Shown here in pieces: positions 33,358 through 45,684 of a stretch of DNA of 64,000 nt. Positions within the stretch are counted from its first letter, which is position 1. Each line of letters begins with the position of its first letter. The stretch comes from Nymphaea colorata (lineage: Eukaryota; Streptophyta; Magnoliopsida; Nymphaeales; Nymphaeaceae): NCBI RefSeq assembly GCF_008831285.2, contig NC_045148.1, positions 21,261,002-21,325,001 on the forward strand. The letters are read 5' to 3'. The notes beneath the pieces are model-generated. The model had not been told where the DNA came from, made no database searches, and saw nothing but the letters and a program-made list of their open reading frames with translations. Made by a program: the position numbers and the translations under genes.

Positions 33358-36300
33358 AATACAAGTGTGTTTTAAGTGATTCAAATGATCACACATACTT
33401 AATTGAATGTGCTTAACTTGTTGTTACATCCATATTGCTTGATTAAGTGAATTCAAATCACAAGTTTGTGTGAAAATAAATGAGATTTGACTGATTCATT
33501 TGGTGTCTTATAATTAACCAAATGTGTTTCACTCGTTATGACATCTATGATCAACGATTTAAACGATAAAAACTCACAAGTTTATATGATGTAAAGGAGA
33601 CCTATGGATTAGTTTAGTTTGATCCCTTGTAGTTTGTTCAATAAGTTGAACATGTTGTTACATCTCATTCATTTGTATCCATACGCACACTAAATCACTC
33701 GTCTCAATACGAGTGAGATTTAAGTGATTCATTTGATCAGGCATACTTAATTGAATGTGCTTAACTTGTTGTTACGTCTATATTAAATGATTTACTATAT
33801 TGAAATCATAGGTTTTTATTGAAATGAATGAGATTTGAGTGATTCATTTGGTGTCTTGTAGGTAATGTAACATGTTTCACTTGTTATTACATATATTTGA
33901 TCACATATATTTAATTGAGCGATTAAATGATTTATTTTCACTTGTTATTACATATATTTGGTCAATATATTTAATTGAGTGTGCGTAGCCATTTGTTACA
34001 TACTTATAGAATGACTTAGTTGCTTGAAATAAGAAGTTCGTTTGGAAATGAATGAGAGTCAGGTCATTAAGTTGGTCCCTTACAGTTAATCTAGTGTATT
34101 TCACTTGTTATTACATCTGTAATGAATGATTTAAATGATTTAAATCGCAAGTTCATATGGATACAAATGGGATATATGCATTACTTTGAATGCGTGTAAT
34201 TAGTCCGATGAGTTGAATTTGTTGTTACATCTATAGTGAACGATCTAAAGGATTGAAATCACGCGTTCGTACCAATACAAGTGGGATTTAAATGATTCAT
34301 ATGATCATGCATGCTCATTTGAATGTGTTTCACTTGTTGTTAAATCTATATTAAATGATTTAGTAGATCGAAATCACAAGTTTGTATGAAAATGAATGAG
34401 ATTCGAGTGATTCATTTGGTGTCTTATGGTCCACCTAATGTGTTTCACTAGTTGTTACATTTATAATGATTCTTAATACGGATGTCCTTAACAAGTGATT
34501 CATTTGGTGTCATATAGTTAACCTAATGTGTTTCACTTGTAATTTAATTGAATGTGCTCAACAAGTGAATTAGGTTAACAATAGGGCACCAAATGAATCA
34601 CTCAAATCTCATTCGTTTTCATGCAAGCCTGTGATTTCAATCTACTAAATCATTTAACATGGATATAACAATAAGTCAAGTACATTCAATAAAGTATGAG
34701 TGATCATATGAATCACTTAAATCTGACTCGTATTGGTACGACTATAGTGCACGATCTAAAGGATTGAAATTACAAGTTCGTGTCAATACAAGTGCGATTT
34801 AAGTGATTCAAATGATCACACATACTTAATTGAATGTGCTTAACTTATTGTTACATCCATGTTGCTTGATTAAGTGAACTGAAATCACAAATTTGTATGA
34901 AAATGAATGTGATTCGAGTGATTCATTTGGTGTCTTATAGTTAACCTAACGTGTTTCACATGTTATTACATCCATGATCAATGATTTAAATAATTAAAAC
35001 TCACAAGTTGATATGGATATAAAGGAGACTTATGCATTAGTTTGATCCTTTCTAGTTTGTACGATAAGTTGACCATGTTGTTACATCTATAGTGATCGAT
35101 GCACAAGTTCACATCAATACGAGTGGGACTTAAGTGATTCAATTGATCACGCATATTTAATTGAATGTACTTAACTTGTTGTTACGTTTATATTAAATGA
35201 TTTAGTAAATTCAAATCATAGGTTTATATGAAAATGAATGGGATTCGAGTAATTCATTTGGTGTCTTACAGGTAACTTAATGTGTTTCACTTCTTATTAC
35301 ATACATTTGATCACTTCTTATTACATACATTTGATCACTTATTTTTAATCGAGAGATTAATTGATTCATTTTTACTTGTTCTTACATACATTTGATAACT
35401 TATATTTAATTGAATGTGTGTAACCATTTGTTACATACGTATAGAATGACTTAGTGGCTTGAAAAAAGAAGTCCGTTTGGAAATGAATGAGAGTCAAGTC
35501 ACTATATTGGTCCCTTATAGTTTATGTAGTGTATTTCACTTGTTATTACATCTATAATGAATGATTTAAATGGTTGAAATCACAAGTTTATAAGGATACA
35601 AATGGTTGAAGTCACTATATTTGTACACGTGTAGTTAGTCCGATGAGTTGAATTTGTTGTTACATCTATAGGGAATGTTCTAAAGGATTGAAATCACATG
35701 TTTGTACGAATACAAGTGAGATTTAAGTGATTCATATAATCATGCATACTTAATTGAATGTGTTTAACTTGTTACGTCTATAATAAATGATTTAGTAGAT
35801 TGAAATCACAAGTTTGTGCGAAAATGAATGAGATTCGAGTGATTCATTTGGTGTCTTGTAGTTAACCTATTGTCTTTCACTTGTTATTACATCTTTGGTC
35901 AATGATTTAAATGATTAAAACGTACAAGTTTGTATGGATATAAAGGAGACCTTTGCATTAGTTTGATCCCTTGTAGTTAGTTCAATAAGTTGAACTAGTT
36001 CTTACATCTATGGTGATCGATGTAAGGAATTGAAATCACAAGTTCGTATCAATACGAGTGGGATTTAAGTGATTCATTTTATCACACATACGTAATTGAA
36101 TGTGCTTAACTTGTTGTTATGTCTATATTAAATGATTTAGTAGATTAAAATCATAGGTTTGTATGAAAATGAATGATATTGGAGTGATTCATTTGGTGTC
36201 TTGTAAGTAACCTAATGTGTTTCACTTGTTATTACATATGTTTGATCACTCATATTTAATTGAGAGATTAAGTGATTCATTTTCACTTGTTATTACACAT

Positions 36301-37866
36301 AATTGATCACTTGTATTTAATTAAATGTGCGTGACCATTTCTTACTTACGTGAAGAATGACCTAGTGGCTTTGATACCAGAAGTTCGTTTGGAATACATA
36401 TATAATGAATGATTTAAATTATTGAAATCACATGTTCATGTGGATACAAACGCGTGTACTTAGTCCGATGAGTTGAATTTATTGTTACAACTATAGTGCA
36501 CGATCTAAATGATTCAAATCACAAGTTCGTATCAATACAAGTGCGATTTAAGTGATTCAAATGATCATACATACTTAATTGAACGTGCTTAACTTGTTGT
36601 TACATCCATATTGCTAGATTAAGTGAACTCAAATCACAAGTTTGTGTGAAAATAAATGAGATTGGAGTGATTCATTTGGTGTCTTATAATTAACCTAATG
36701 TGTTTGACTCGTTATGACATCTATGATCAACGATTTAAACGATAAAAACTCACAAGTTTATGTGGATGTAAAGGAGACCTATGAATTAGTTTAGTTTGAT
36801 CCCTTGTAGTTTCTTCAATAAATTGAACATGTTGTTACATCTCATTCATTTGTATCCATACGCACACTAAATCAATCGTCTCAATATGAGTGAGATTTAA
36901 GTGATTCATTTGATCACGCATGCTTAATTGAATGTGCTTAACTTGTTGTTACGTCTATATTAAATGATTTACTATATTGAAATCATAGGTTTGTATGGAA
37001 ATGAATGAGATTTGAGTGATTCATTTGGTGTCTTGTTGGTAACCTAATATGTTTCATTTGTTATTACATATATTTGATCACATATATTTAATTGAGAGAT
37101 TAAATGATTCATTTTCACTTGTTATTACATATATTTGATCAATATATTTAATTGAGTGTGCGTAGCCATTTGTTACATACGTATAGATTGACGTAGTTGC
37201 TTGAAATAAGAAGTTTGTTTGGAAATGAATGAGCGTCAGGTCATTAAGTTGGTCCCTTACAGTTAATCTAGTGTATTTCACTTGTTATTACATCTATAAT
37301 TAATGATTTAAATGATTGAAATCGCAAGTTCATATGAATACAAATGAGATCTATGCATTACTTTGAATCCGTGTAATTAGTCCGATGAGTTGAATTTGTT
37401 GTTACATCTATAGTGAACGATCTAAAGGATTGAAATCACGCGTTCGTACCAATATAAGTGAGATTTAAATGATTCATATGATCGTGCATGCTTAATTGAA
37501 TGTGTTTAACTTGTTGTTACATCTATATTAAACGATTTAGTAAATCGAAATCACAAGTTTGTATGAAAATGAATGAGATTCGAGTGATTCATTTGGTGTC
37601 TTATGGTTTACCTAATGTGTTTAACTAGTTGTTACATTTATAATGATTCTTAATACGGATGTCCTTAACAAGTGATTCATTTGGTGTCATATAGTTAACC
37701 TAATGTGTTTCACTTGTAATTTAATTGAATGTGCTTAACAAGTGAATTAGGTTAACAATAGGGCACCAAATGAATCACTCAAATCTCATTCATTTTCATG
37801 GAAGCCTGTGATTTCAATCTACTAAGTCATTTAACATGGATATAACAATAAGTCAAGTACATTCAA
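33358..37866 (-). repeat. Satellite array, ~115-bp monomers, inverted block
   Basis: From about 33,358 the same monomers run as reverse complement. 33,360-33,740 pairs with 32,340-32,730. Within the block 33,901-34,104 recurs at 37,078-37,281 and the end at 34,689 recurs at 37,866, both with an offset of exactly 3177 bp, giving the higher-order period. 34,555-34,740 and 37,735-37,866 carry the counter-oriented piece also present at 31,335-31,520. The array is cut by the assembly gap, so its true size is unknown. Confidence 0.9.
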
Positions 37867-37966
37867 NNNNNNNNNNNNNNNNNNNNNNNNNNNNNNNNNN
37901 NNNNNNNNNNNNNNNNNNNNNNNNNNNNNNNNNNNNNNNNNNNNNNNNNNNNNNNNNNNNNNNNNN
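37867..37966. other. Assembly gap (100 N)
   Basis: Exactly 100 N, the usual placeholder for a gap of unknown length. It falls inside the satellite on its left side; the right side starts in unrelated sequence, so the right edge of the satellite is not known. Confidence 0.98.
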
Positions 37967-39849
37967 TCGGCCTTGACCATATTGGTACTGATAAATTAAT
38001 TAGATATCTAAATTGGCTACACATGGCCTTCTTATTTACTCACCACACAAATTATAATATGTGTGTGTGTGTGTGAGAGAGAGAGAGAGTGTGTGGATAT
38101 GACAAAAATAGCTTCATTGTTGCAAGCTACGCAGTTTATTTAACAAATAGCACGTACGGTTTGAATCACACTATCTTAATGTTTGACAAAATGCCAGTTT
38201 GCAAGATGGACGCTTAAATAAATTTGTTGAAGGCCACCGATTACACGAGAGGGTGTGTGGAAGATATTATCAGTTAAGTTGCTCGCGAGCTTTCCTCATT
38301 ATGGCCGCCCTTTGAGGGTGCACCGCAGAAGATGGACCAAATTGAGCGCTATGGAAGCTTCGAAGTAGAGTCTCAATGCATGTCACCTGTTGCATGATAA
38401 ATTATGAAGACTAGATCATTTTTCTTCTTTTTTTTCTTCACCAGTCCACAATTTGACATCTCGATAATAATGAAAGATATTAACTTTTAACCATGTTCTC
38501 ATTCGGACGCATAGATTAAATCTTAATATCAAGGAGAGTCTTTTTCAAATGTATAGAAGGAATCCCTTGGTATCTTAAAATGTTTTTGGATGGAAACGCT
38601 CAAATATATGCATATAGAGATAAGGAAACCGAAGACTTTTCCTTTTCCCGGAGGAGTTCAGTGGGATAGACTTCGGCAGAAGGGGCTTTAAGCTTCTTCT
38701 CTTCTCCCCCGTTCTCATAATAATCCTTTATTCATTAGCATATTTTCTTTTGGGTTCTGCATTTTAAAATTTTTCAAATTGTTGGTCTGCTTTGCTTTAC
38801 AGATGCCTTATGATCCAATGCTATAAGAGTTAAAAGAGATCTTCAAATTTGATATGGAAGGCACTAGTTATCACTACTTTTGAATAGGAGTGAACAACGA
38901 ACTGAGCAACTCGAGCTCAGCTCATTGAAGCTCAACTCTAAATCGAGTTCGAGCCGACTATTTTAGTAAACAAGCAGAACTCGAGCTCATACCACTCAAA
39001 TACGAGTGATCAGAGACTACTCTTGTTCCTCAAATTTTTAGCTTTTGACAGAAGTACTGCAACAGCACTATCGAAAGTTCGCGGCCGCCGTGTTTGAATT
39101 CAAGATGTGGGAACAAAATTCTCACCAAGGTTGCAATCATGGCGCAGAGAATTCTAAATCCTCTGACGAGATTGGGCCAATTTGCAAGTTCACCGGCCGA
39201 TATTGACTAGTAGGATGCCCAAACGACCGGGATCGTCTAACTGTGGTAACGCTGACATTCCTGTGACGCTAATGTCCTTCCAATTACGTGCTCTACAAAA
39301 CAACAAAACCAAGACCACATAAATGTGCTTTTTTGTGGAACATGGAAACTGGGATTTTGTACCAGACAAGCACAATGGATTATAAATTCAGTTTGCTATC
39401 TAAATAGGATCAAATCGATAGACGTTGGACCATCAATGGCCGTTTAATTTTGACTACTAATTTTCTTTGGAAAAATATTGATTGCAAAAATTTCCTGGAA
39501 ACGTTTCATTGGAAAGAAATCTGTGTTCCAAAAGGACTTTTGGGTCTGAGTTCTGCCAACTGTGCTTAGATTACCTTTCATTGAAGTTTGAGGGCATCTA
39601 GTTCTATGTTTCAGAACATTATCCCTCGCCGTCACTCTTGACTCAGCGGATCTCTGTCAACTGGAAGAGTTCGACTCCCATCATTCATTTTTCACGTATA
39701 TATACCTATAGTTGAACAGGCCTAACTCACTAGCACCGGAAATTTTTTTTGGTAGGAGCACTCATTCAATAGCTTTAATTTTTTTTGAGCACTTATATGT
39801 ATAACAATCAAATATATCAAAACATTGACATATATATTAAACTAATTTT
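37967..39849. other. Intergenic sequence without recognisable gene
   Basis: Contains (TG)n(AG)n at 38,057-38,094 and a stretch rich in GAGCTC / CTCGAGCTC words at 38,905-39,000, common in plant TE debris. The small open frames (39,190-39,375; 39,444-39,635) show no domain. Confidence 0.5.
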
Positions 39850-41059
39850 GGGAGACTGGTGTGGGCAACTGATACGAGATTGCAGCGCCTTAGGGACCGT
39901 CCTACCATTAACACACCAGCCACCATGTGGCTCCACCACTCACCTAACCTTTAATAGGATCTCTGTCTCCCAACCGGGTCGCCGGTTCGGTTCCTTCGCT
40001 AGCGCTTGGAAGCAAGCTACCCTCCTGTAGGCTACTAAGGTCGATCAGTCTCTCATCATCTATCGTCGCATCATGCCCTGCCGGAGCGCCATGCAGAGCA
40101 GCAATGGCACGTCACTACCATGCGGACCGGACAGAAACCACACAAGGCAAGGCGGCTATATGATGCCGGTTCCTTATGTTTGCTCGGATGAAGGTTGCTA
40201 CCGTCCCCTCCACACGCCAGGAAAGGATTCAATGTTTGAGCTTAGAATAATGGACACTTGCGCCTGAAGAAGGTCAAGACTCCACAGGTTCCATGGGGAG
40301 GGAAGGATGGATTTTTGCCCTCAGGAATGGAAGAATGAGAAAGGAGTTAGGTGAGAAGACCTAATGTCAACATTCAAGGATCCCGGGGGACCGTATAGGC
40401 TTTATACCAGTGCTCTATTCATAGTCTCTATCTATCACTGACCGGTCTGGATCCTAGTAGTGTTGATTAAGCTATGTAGGCTTGCATAGCACGCAGTAGG
40501 CGTCGTAGCAAGAATTTTAGGCTACACTCCCTGCTTTTCTGGGCGTAACAAGCTGGATAACTCGGGCACCTGGTTGGCCCCTTTCTCTTTCCGCCTCTCA
40601 TCTGTAGCGGGTCTGCCATGAGCAACAAGCCACATGACAGAGTAGGCCCTCTGACATCCTATCGGCTTCCAGATCCTGTTCCATCGGAAAAAAGTCCCCA
40701 ACGGTCCTCACGGAGAAGGGAAGGCCCCACACTGGGATGTCTTGATCCTTATCATCAGAGCATCCTATCGTCCACAAGGCGATCTTTCCTCTATCTCAAA
40801 GATAAGAGAGGCCAAGCGAGTGAAGAAAGAGATTGATGGCATTTTCTTCTTCGAATCCGAGGCCCAACCATCAAAAGAGCCTTTTAGGCGAACTGATCAA
40901 CCTGACCTGACCTTCCTTTCCATTCTTCTTGCCACCTCTTCCTCTCCCCATCTCGCCTTGGAAGCGGAGACCCGACAAGAAGAGCCTTCTCAGAGGAGGG
41001 GCGACCTGCCCTTCCTACTCTACGACTCAATCTATGGAATGAATGGGTCCCTAACAACG
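39850..41059. other. Mitochondrial-type DNA, left part of NUMT
   Basis: Base composition and style change abruptly near 39,850 from AT-rich nuclear DNA to balanced, gene-poor sequence typical of angiosperm mitochondrial intergenic regions (for example AGCGCTTGGAAGCAAGC near 40,000). It continues across the gypsy insertion: removing 41,065-53,961 and one CCTTG joins this part to 53,962 onward. No gene is recognised inside it; open frames such as 40,742-41,254 are unassigned. The mitochondrial origin rests on continuity with the rps3/rps12 part. Confidence 0.55.
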
Positions 41060-41064
41060 CCTTG
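41060..41064. repeat. Target-site duplication, left (CCTTG)
   Basis: CCTTG directly before the 5' LTR; identical bases follow the 3' LTR at 53,962-53,966. Five bases is the usual length for Ty3/gypsy integrases. Confidence 0.9.
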
Positions 41065-44000
41065 TGTTAACACCCCAAATTTTTCCACATCAAAATTGAA
41101 GCAATGTGAAATTTCACAAAAGAATTGTGAAATTTGCAATTTCAAAGCCAATTTCGAATCTAAAGAACAATTAGATTCAAATCGTGAATTTAACCCGATA
41201 CACGAATCCCAATGCAGGATTACGAGTCCAAATTCAATTGCAAATGTCATTTGAAAATCCAAATCCAATTGCAAAATGAAAATTTGACTTAGATCCAAGA
41301 ATTGGATCTAATTCAGTCTAAAATGCTACGTGGACCCACGTGTGGGCCCCACCTAGCCCGTGTGGTCAAGAGCCCCCAGGGGCCATGCCCCCTCCATGTC
41401 AAAAAAATAATAAATAAATATTTTCTCTCAAATTAATTGAAGAAAAGTCATTTTCAAGAAGAAATAAGGAGAAACCTAGGAAAAGAGAGACATTTATGTC
41501 TCTCTCTCTTCTTTAACCAGGTCCTCCTTAAAGAAAAAAATCATTTTCAAGGAAAGCAATTACTAGACTGGTCAAACTCACCTAACCTACTTAATCCAAG
41601 TAGGTTTGACCCGGGTGCACTCAGATGTGGTGCCAATTCCAGCTAGGTTCGGTCACCATGGGCTTAACACAGTGAAAACGTAAGTCTGTCTCATGATCCA
41701 ATTAAGGGACGAAAATAGACTTTGACCGAACCAAACTCACTTTGACTAACTCAGTCAAAGTACAATTTAGCTCAATTAAGAGCTTTCTTGACCCAAATTT
41801 ATCAAATTACCTCAAATAAAGTCAAACTACTTGCAAATGAGCTTTGACTTTGGTCAATTGGTCGAAATTGATCAATTTGGACAATTTTGCCCTTCTGCGG
41901 TCAACTTAAGATTAAAAAGCATAAATTGGTTTATGAAAGGCAAATAACATTTGAATTTGTCAAATGCATGAATCAAATACCAAATTTAAATTGAATTTCT
42001 CAAGTGAAAGTTTGATTCAGTTGAAATCCATTTCAATCAAGTTTTGGACGAAAATACCCTTTTCGATCCAAATTTGATAAAATTTTTAAATTTTATTAAA
42101 ATTTAAATTTAATTATCATAATTCAATGGCATTTGGAGCTTAGTAACTAGGTTTTAACCTTATAAGCTCGATTTCAAACAAAAAAAAATAGTACAAAATA
42201 AGGGCAAAACCCTGTGCAAGGGTATTTTCGTCCAAAATTTTGGTCAAAATGGTCACGTAGGTCTGAACCCATGTTGACCAAACCTAGCCCAACCCACCTA
42301 GCTCGTGGAAATGGGCTGAGAAATGATGAATTAGAGCCTTTAAAGTCTATTTAACTCATTTTACAAGTCCCCAAGGTCTTAAGCAAGTTCCCAAGGTGAG
42401 TTAAGAAGGTGGTTGAACCCACCTCCTCCTCTATATAAACCTCCCCTTGGCCACCAAGGGGGGGACGAAATTTTGGAGCATTCTATCAAATTGCTGCAGC
42501 CAAGGACCTAGGAGGAGAAGCCAAGGAAGAGAGAAGAGGTTCGTCCAAGCCCCTTCCCCTTTTTCTCCCATTCTCTTCTTCTCTTTCTTCTATTCTCCCC
42601 ATTGATTTTGCTAAGTTAAGGTGCTTAAGTGAACCCTTACTTAGGATTTTCGTGGTGAGAAGCCCTCTTTACCACTCCAAATTCCAGCAAGCAAGCTATT
42701 TCTTATTCTAGCTTTGCTAAGCTTGAATCCACGGTTGGATTCTTGCTTAGGATTGCTTGAGTAAGAAAACAAGTGAAGACGAAGGACAAACATCAAGACC
42801 GACCGCGAGGTAGGTGATCTTAACTCACTTCTCTTCTGATTTAGCTTATTGTTGATTTATTTTAATTCCAGCAATTTGTGGAGGGTTTATTTTCATTTGC
42901 TTGCGGCTGGGAATGATGTCCAGCTAAGGGAAACCTACGCTTAATGTACATGTTAATGCATAATGCATGTATATGCCGGTTTTTCTTAAATATGAACCCA
43001 AGTATCAAATTTTGAAATGGGCCCCAAGGCCACGTCCCTTTCAAAGGAATCAACTTAATACCATTTTGAACTCCCTACTATGAGAGAATCCCACGGTGAG
43101 AGAGTGATTTTGCTACATCAGGTATGATGAAAATGCCTATAAGGGATGGATACGTTTTATGAATGTGATCCACCACTGCATGGCGAAATGATGACGAATA
43201 AGCTTGAGTATTGTTTTATTTTCTTTCTTATTCACAGTCATTTTGATTCATGTCTTTCAATTTAATTAATCAAGGGTAGTAGGAAGATTTGAAACAAGTT
43301 TTCAATCTTCCTACATAAAGAACCCAGCCATAAATCATCATGATTCATGAGTCATGCGGTCCCTTGATAAAATTCATTTGAAAAGTAAGGTACGTATATG
43401 TATACATTGTTATATATGTACATATATGTATCCGATTTCTTGTCAAAAATTACATTTCTTCCTTAAACTCAGGTTGGAACATGTTTTCAAATCGGTTTTT
43501 AAGGAATGGGCCATTTTTATTGATTTTCCTAGTGCAAGACTATGAATCATTTTCATTTCATTTTTACTTAATTTCAGCAAATCCATACGTTAGATGTATG
43601 TATGTTGTTGAAATCAGATCATGTTTCATAGGAATTGATTTAAGAATGTCAAAGTTTACATATTTGAAATACCAACTATCCTAGAATCATCCAAAAGAGT
43701 TGACGATCTCATTACTATCAAATCTGGAATTTGAATCTATTTGAAAGACTTGTCATTTCCATCTAAGAAACAACATATTTATTGGAATCAATGTCGACAA
43801 TTTTCAGCTATTTAAATCAACACAATGTCTGATTTTTAACTATTTTGAGACAAAAGTGGATGTCCTCCATGTCCCCCATCCATTTCAAAGATTTAACTTG
43901 ACATCATTTATATATTTTCACCATTTTGATAATTTTATGTCAAGCCTCAAGCTTATGGACTACATCTCTAATTCATGTGCTTAATCATATAATGAGCACA

Positions 44001-44859
44001 TATAGAGAAAGTCCTACATTTTAATCAATCTTCATGCATAGATTGTATGACGTGCAATACGGACTTTGAGAGATTATGTGGGAGTGAAGAATGTATGTTT
44101 CATATGAATGAATCTTGAGGGATTATGAGAGAGAGAAGAATGAATGTTCCATATAGTTTCCATTCTCGTTTCATGCATTCACTTTCACTCAAAATCAATG
44201 GCACCACATGCACATTCTCAAGAAATTAAGTGATTCAAATTTAAGTTGCAAAAAGTGACCAAGTCATATTGCAATGAGAATTTGTAAACCTCACTTAACT
44301 TCAAAAGAAAACACAAGCAATGCATTCATAATCTTTTGGCCAAAGTGCATTTGAAAAACAACATGTTTTCTAACAATTTGGAACCTATGTTCTTTCAAAA
44401 GAATGAATTCTACAAATCACATGATTTGACAAAAGAAAAGTTCAAAATCAATTTTTATCATAAGATGATCATCATCATCTAGAGTTCACAACAAAGAACT
44501 CAATTCCAAATCTTCAAAAATCCTCAGAATTATGTGTTTCAAATAACACCAAAACAAAGGTTTTTAAACCAACTTGAAAACCCCCAATATTCAAATTCAT
44601 TTATTCAAAAAATGAATTTCGGTTCTTGAATCCAAAACCTCAATGCATAAGCATATAGGACTTACATCAATAACTCATATATGATCCAAATGATCCTTAG
44701 TCCTTGGTCTAATTACCCCTATTAAAGGCGGCAGGAACGGTTGGACCTCGTACCGACGAGCGGATCCCATTCTCTTGAAAATTTTCTCAAAACCCAATTT
44801 TAAAAGAATTTTTCTGACTCACATTTCGACCTCCTTGAAAAAGGAGTGGGGTGCGAACA
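41065..44859 (+). repeat. 5' LTR
   Basis: 3795 bp, starts TGTTAACACCCC and ends GCGAACA. It differs from the 3' LTR by scattered single-base changes and short indels only, indicating a fairly recent insertion. It contains a TATA box at 42,432-42,439 followed by a pyrimidine-rich region. No open frame of note. Confidence 0.92.
42432..42439 (+). promoter_or_regulatory. TATA box of 5' LTR promoter
   Basis: TATATAAA in a CT-rich setting, with a purine-rich leader beginning downstream. The matching place in the 3' LTR (51,521-51,528) reads CAGATAAA. Confidence 0.6.
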
Positions 44860-44861
44860 GA

Positions 44862-44879
44862 TGGCACGCCCGGTGGGAC
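44862..44879 (+). promoter_or_regulatory. Primer-binding site
   Basis: TGGCACGCCCGGTGGGAC starts two bases after the 5' LTR; TGG pairs with the CCA end of a tRNA. It is not the initiator-Met site used by the Copia elements here. I cannot name the tRNA. Confidence 0.7.
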
Positions 44880-45684
44880 CCGTCATTGTTTGTGTAAAGA
44901 CTTATTTGGATCATATATGAGTTATTTTCACCAATGTCGGACATCAAGACCCGTCATGTAGTGTACATTGAGGAAATTTCATGAACCTCATTCATTTCAA
45001 TTTATCCTACCCCTCCTCAATTTAAGGATTGTATGCAGCCCATGTATGCTCTCAAAATTTCAAATCCATCTCTTAAGAATCTATGCAATAGAGCCATCTA
45101 TTTTGCATCTTCTCATGAATTTTGAAAAACAAATCCTTACCTATATCATATCCCGGTCATCATGTTGCCGGGCTATTTCTAGGACATTAGTCCAAGATAT
45201 AGCCTTACAACTGGACCACCCAATTGGACTGAGAAGTCCCCCATTAGTACCGAAACGGACAATAGTCCCGGTATATCGATGGGTGAACAAGGAGAAATGG
45301 AGAGCCCAAATCTAGAAAACCCTTGGAGGAGTCAATGCTAGTACCATAAATTTGGTATATAGGTATATCATAAATTTTAGATAAATAAAGAACCATTTAC
45401 CCATTTATTTTCCATAGGTTCGAAGACCAATTTTCAAAATAATGCATATAGGCAAGAGTCCTAGGAATTGCATTATCAATTTTTCATTAACTGCTTGTTT
45501 GGACGCATGTGATGTTTTACTTTGCCCCTAAGTCCATGTCCAAACCCAATGTCAAAACTCTTCTCTTGTCTCTATTGGGTCAATTCATGTCAAAGTCTAA
45601 TACCTTCAAAAATACAATGACAAATGCAAATTACTTCCATATACAATGTCTCAAATTTCATCTAACTTCTTTACAATCTTTAGG

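Noticed and set aside
31975-37281. Three near-identical 67-codon frames (31,975-32,178 plus; 33,901-34,104 and 37,078-37,281 minus) as a conserved small gene
   Set aside because: They are the same place in the satellite higher-order unit. Their similarity follows the DNA repeat, and codon content is that of the monomers.
29581-37866. Regularly spaced repeats as a CRISPR array
   Set aside because: Monomers are contiguous, diverged and part of higher-order units in a plant nuclear setting; there are no unique spacers and no cas genes.
40073-41254. Open frames in the left NUMT part (40,073-40,267; 40,618-40,836; 40,742-41,254)
   Set aside because: No known mitochondrial protein recognised; the last one runs across the gypsy insertion border at 41,065 and so cannot be an original gene.
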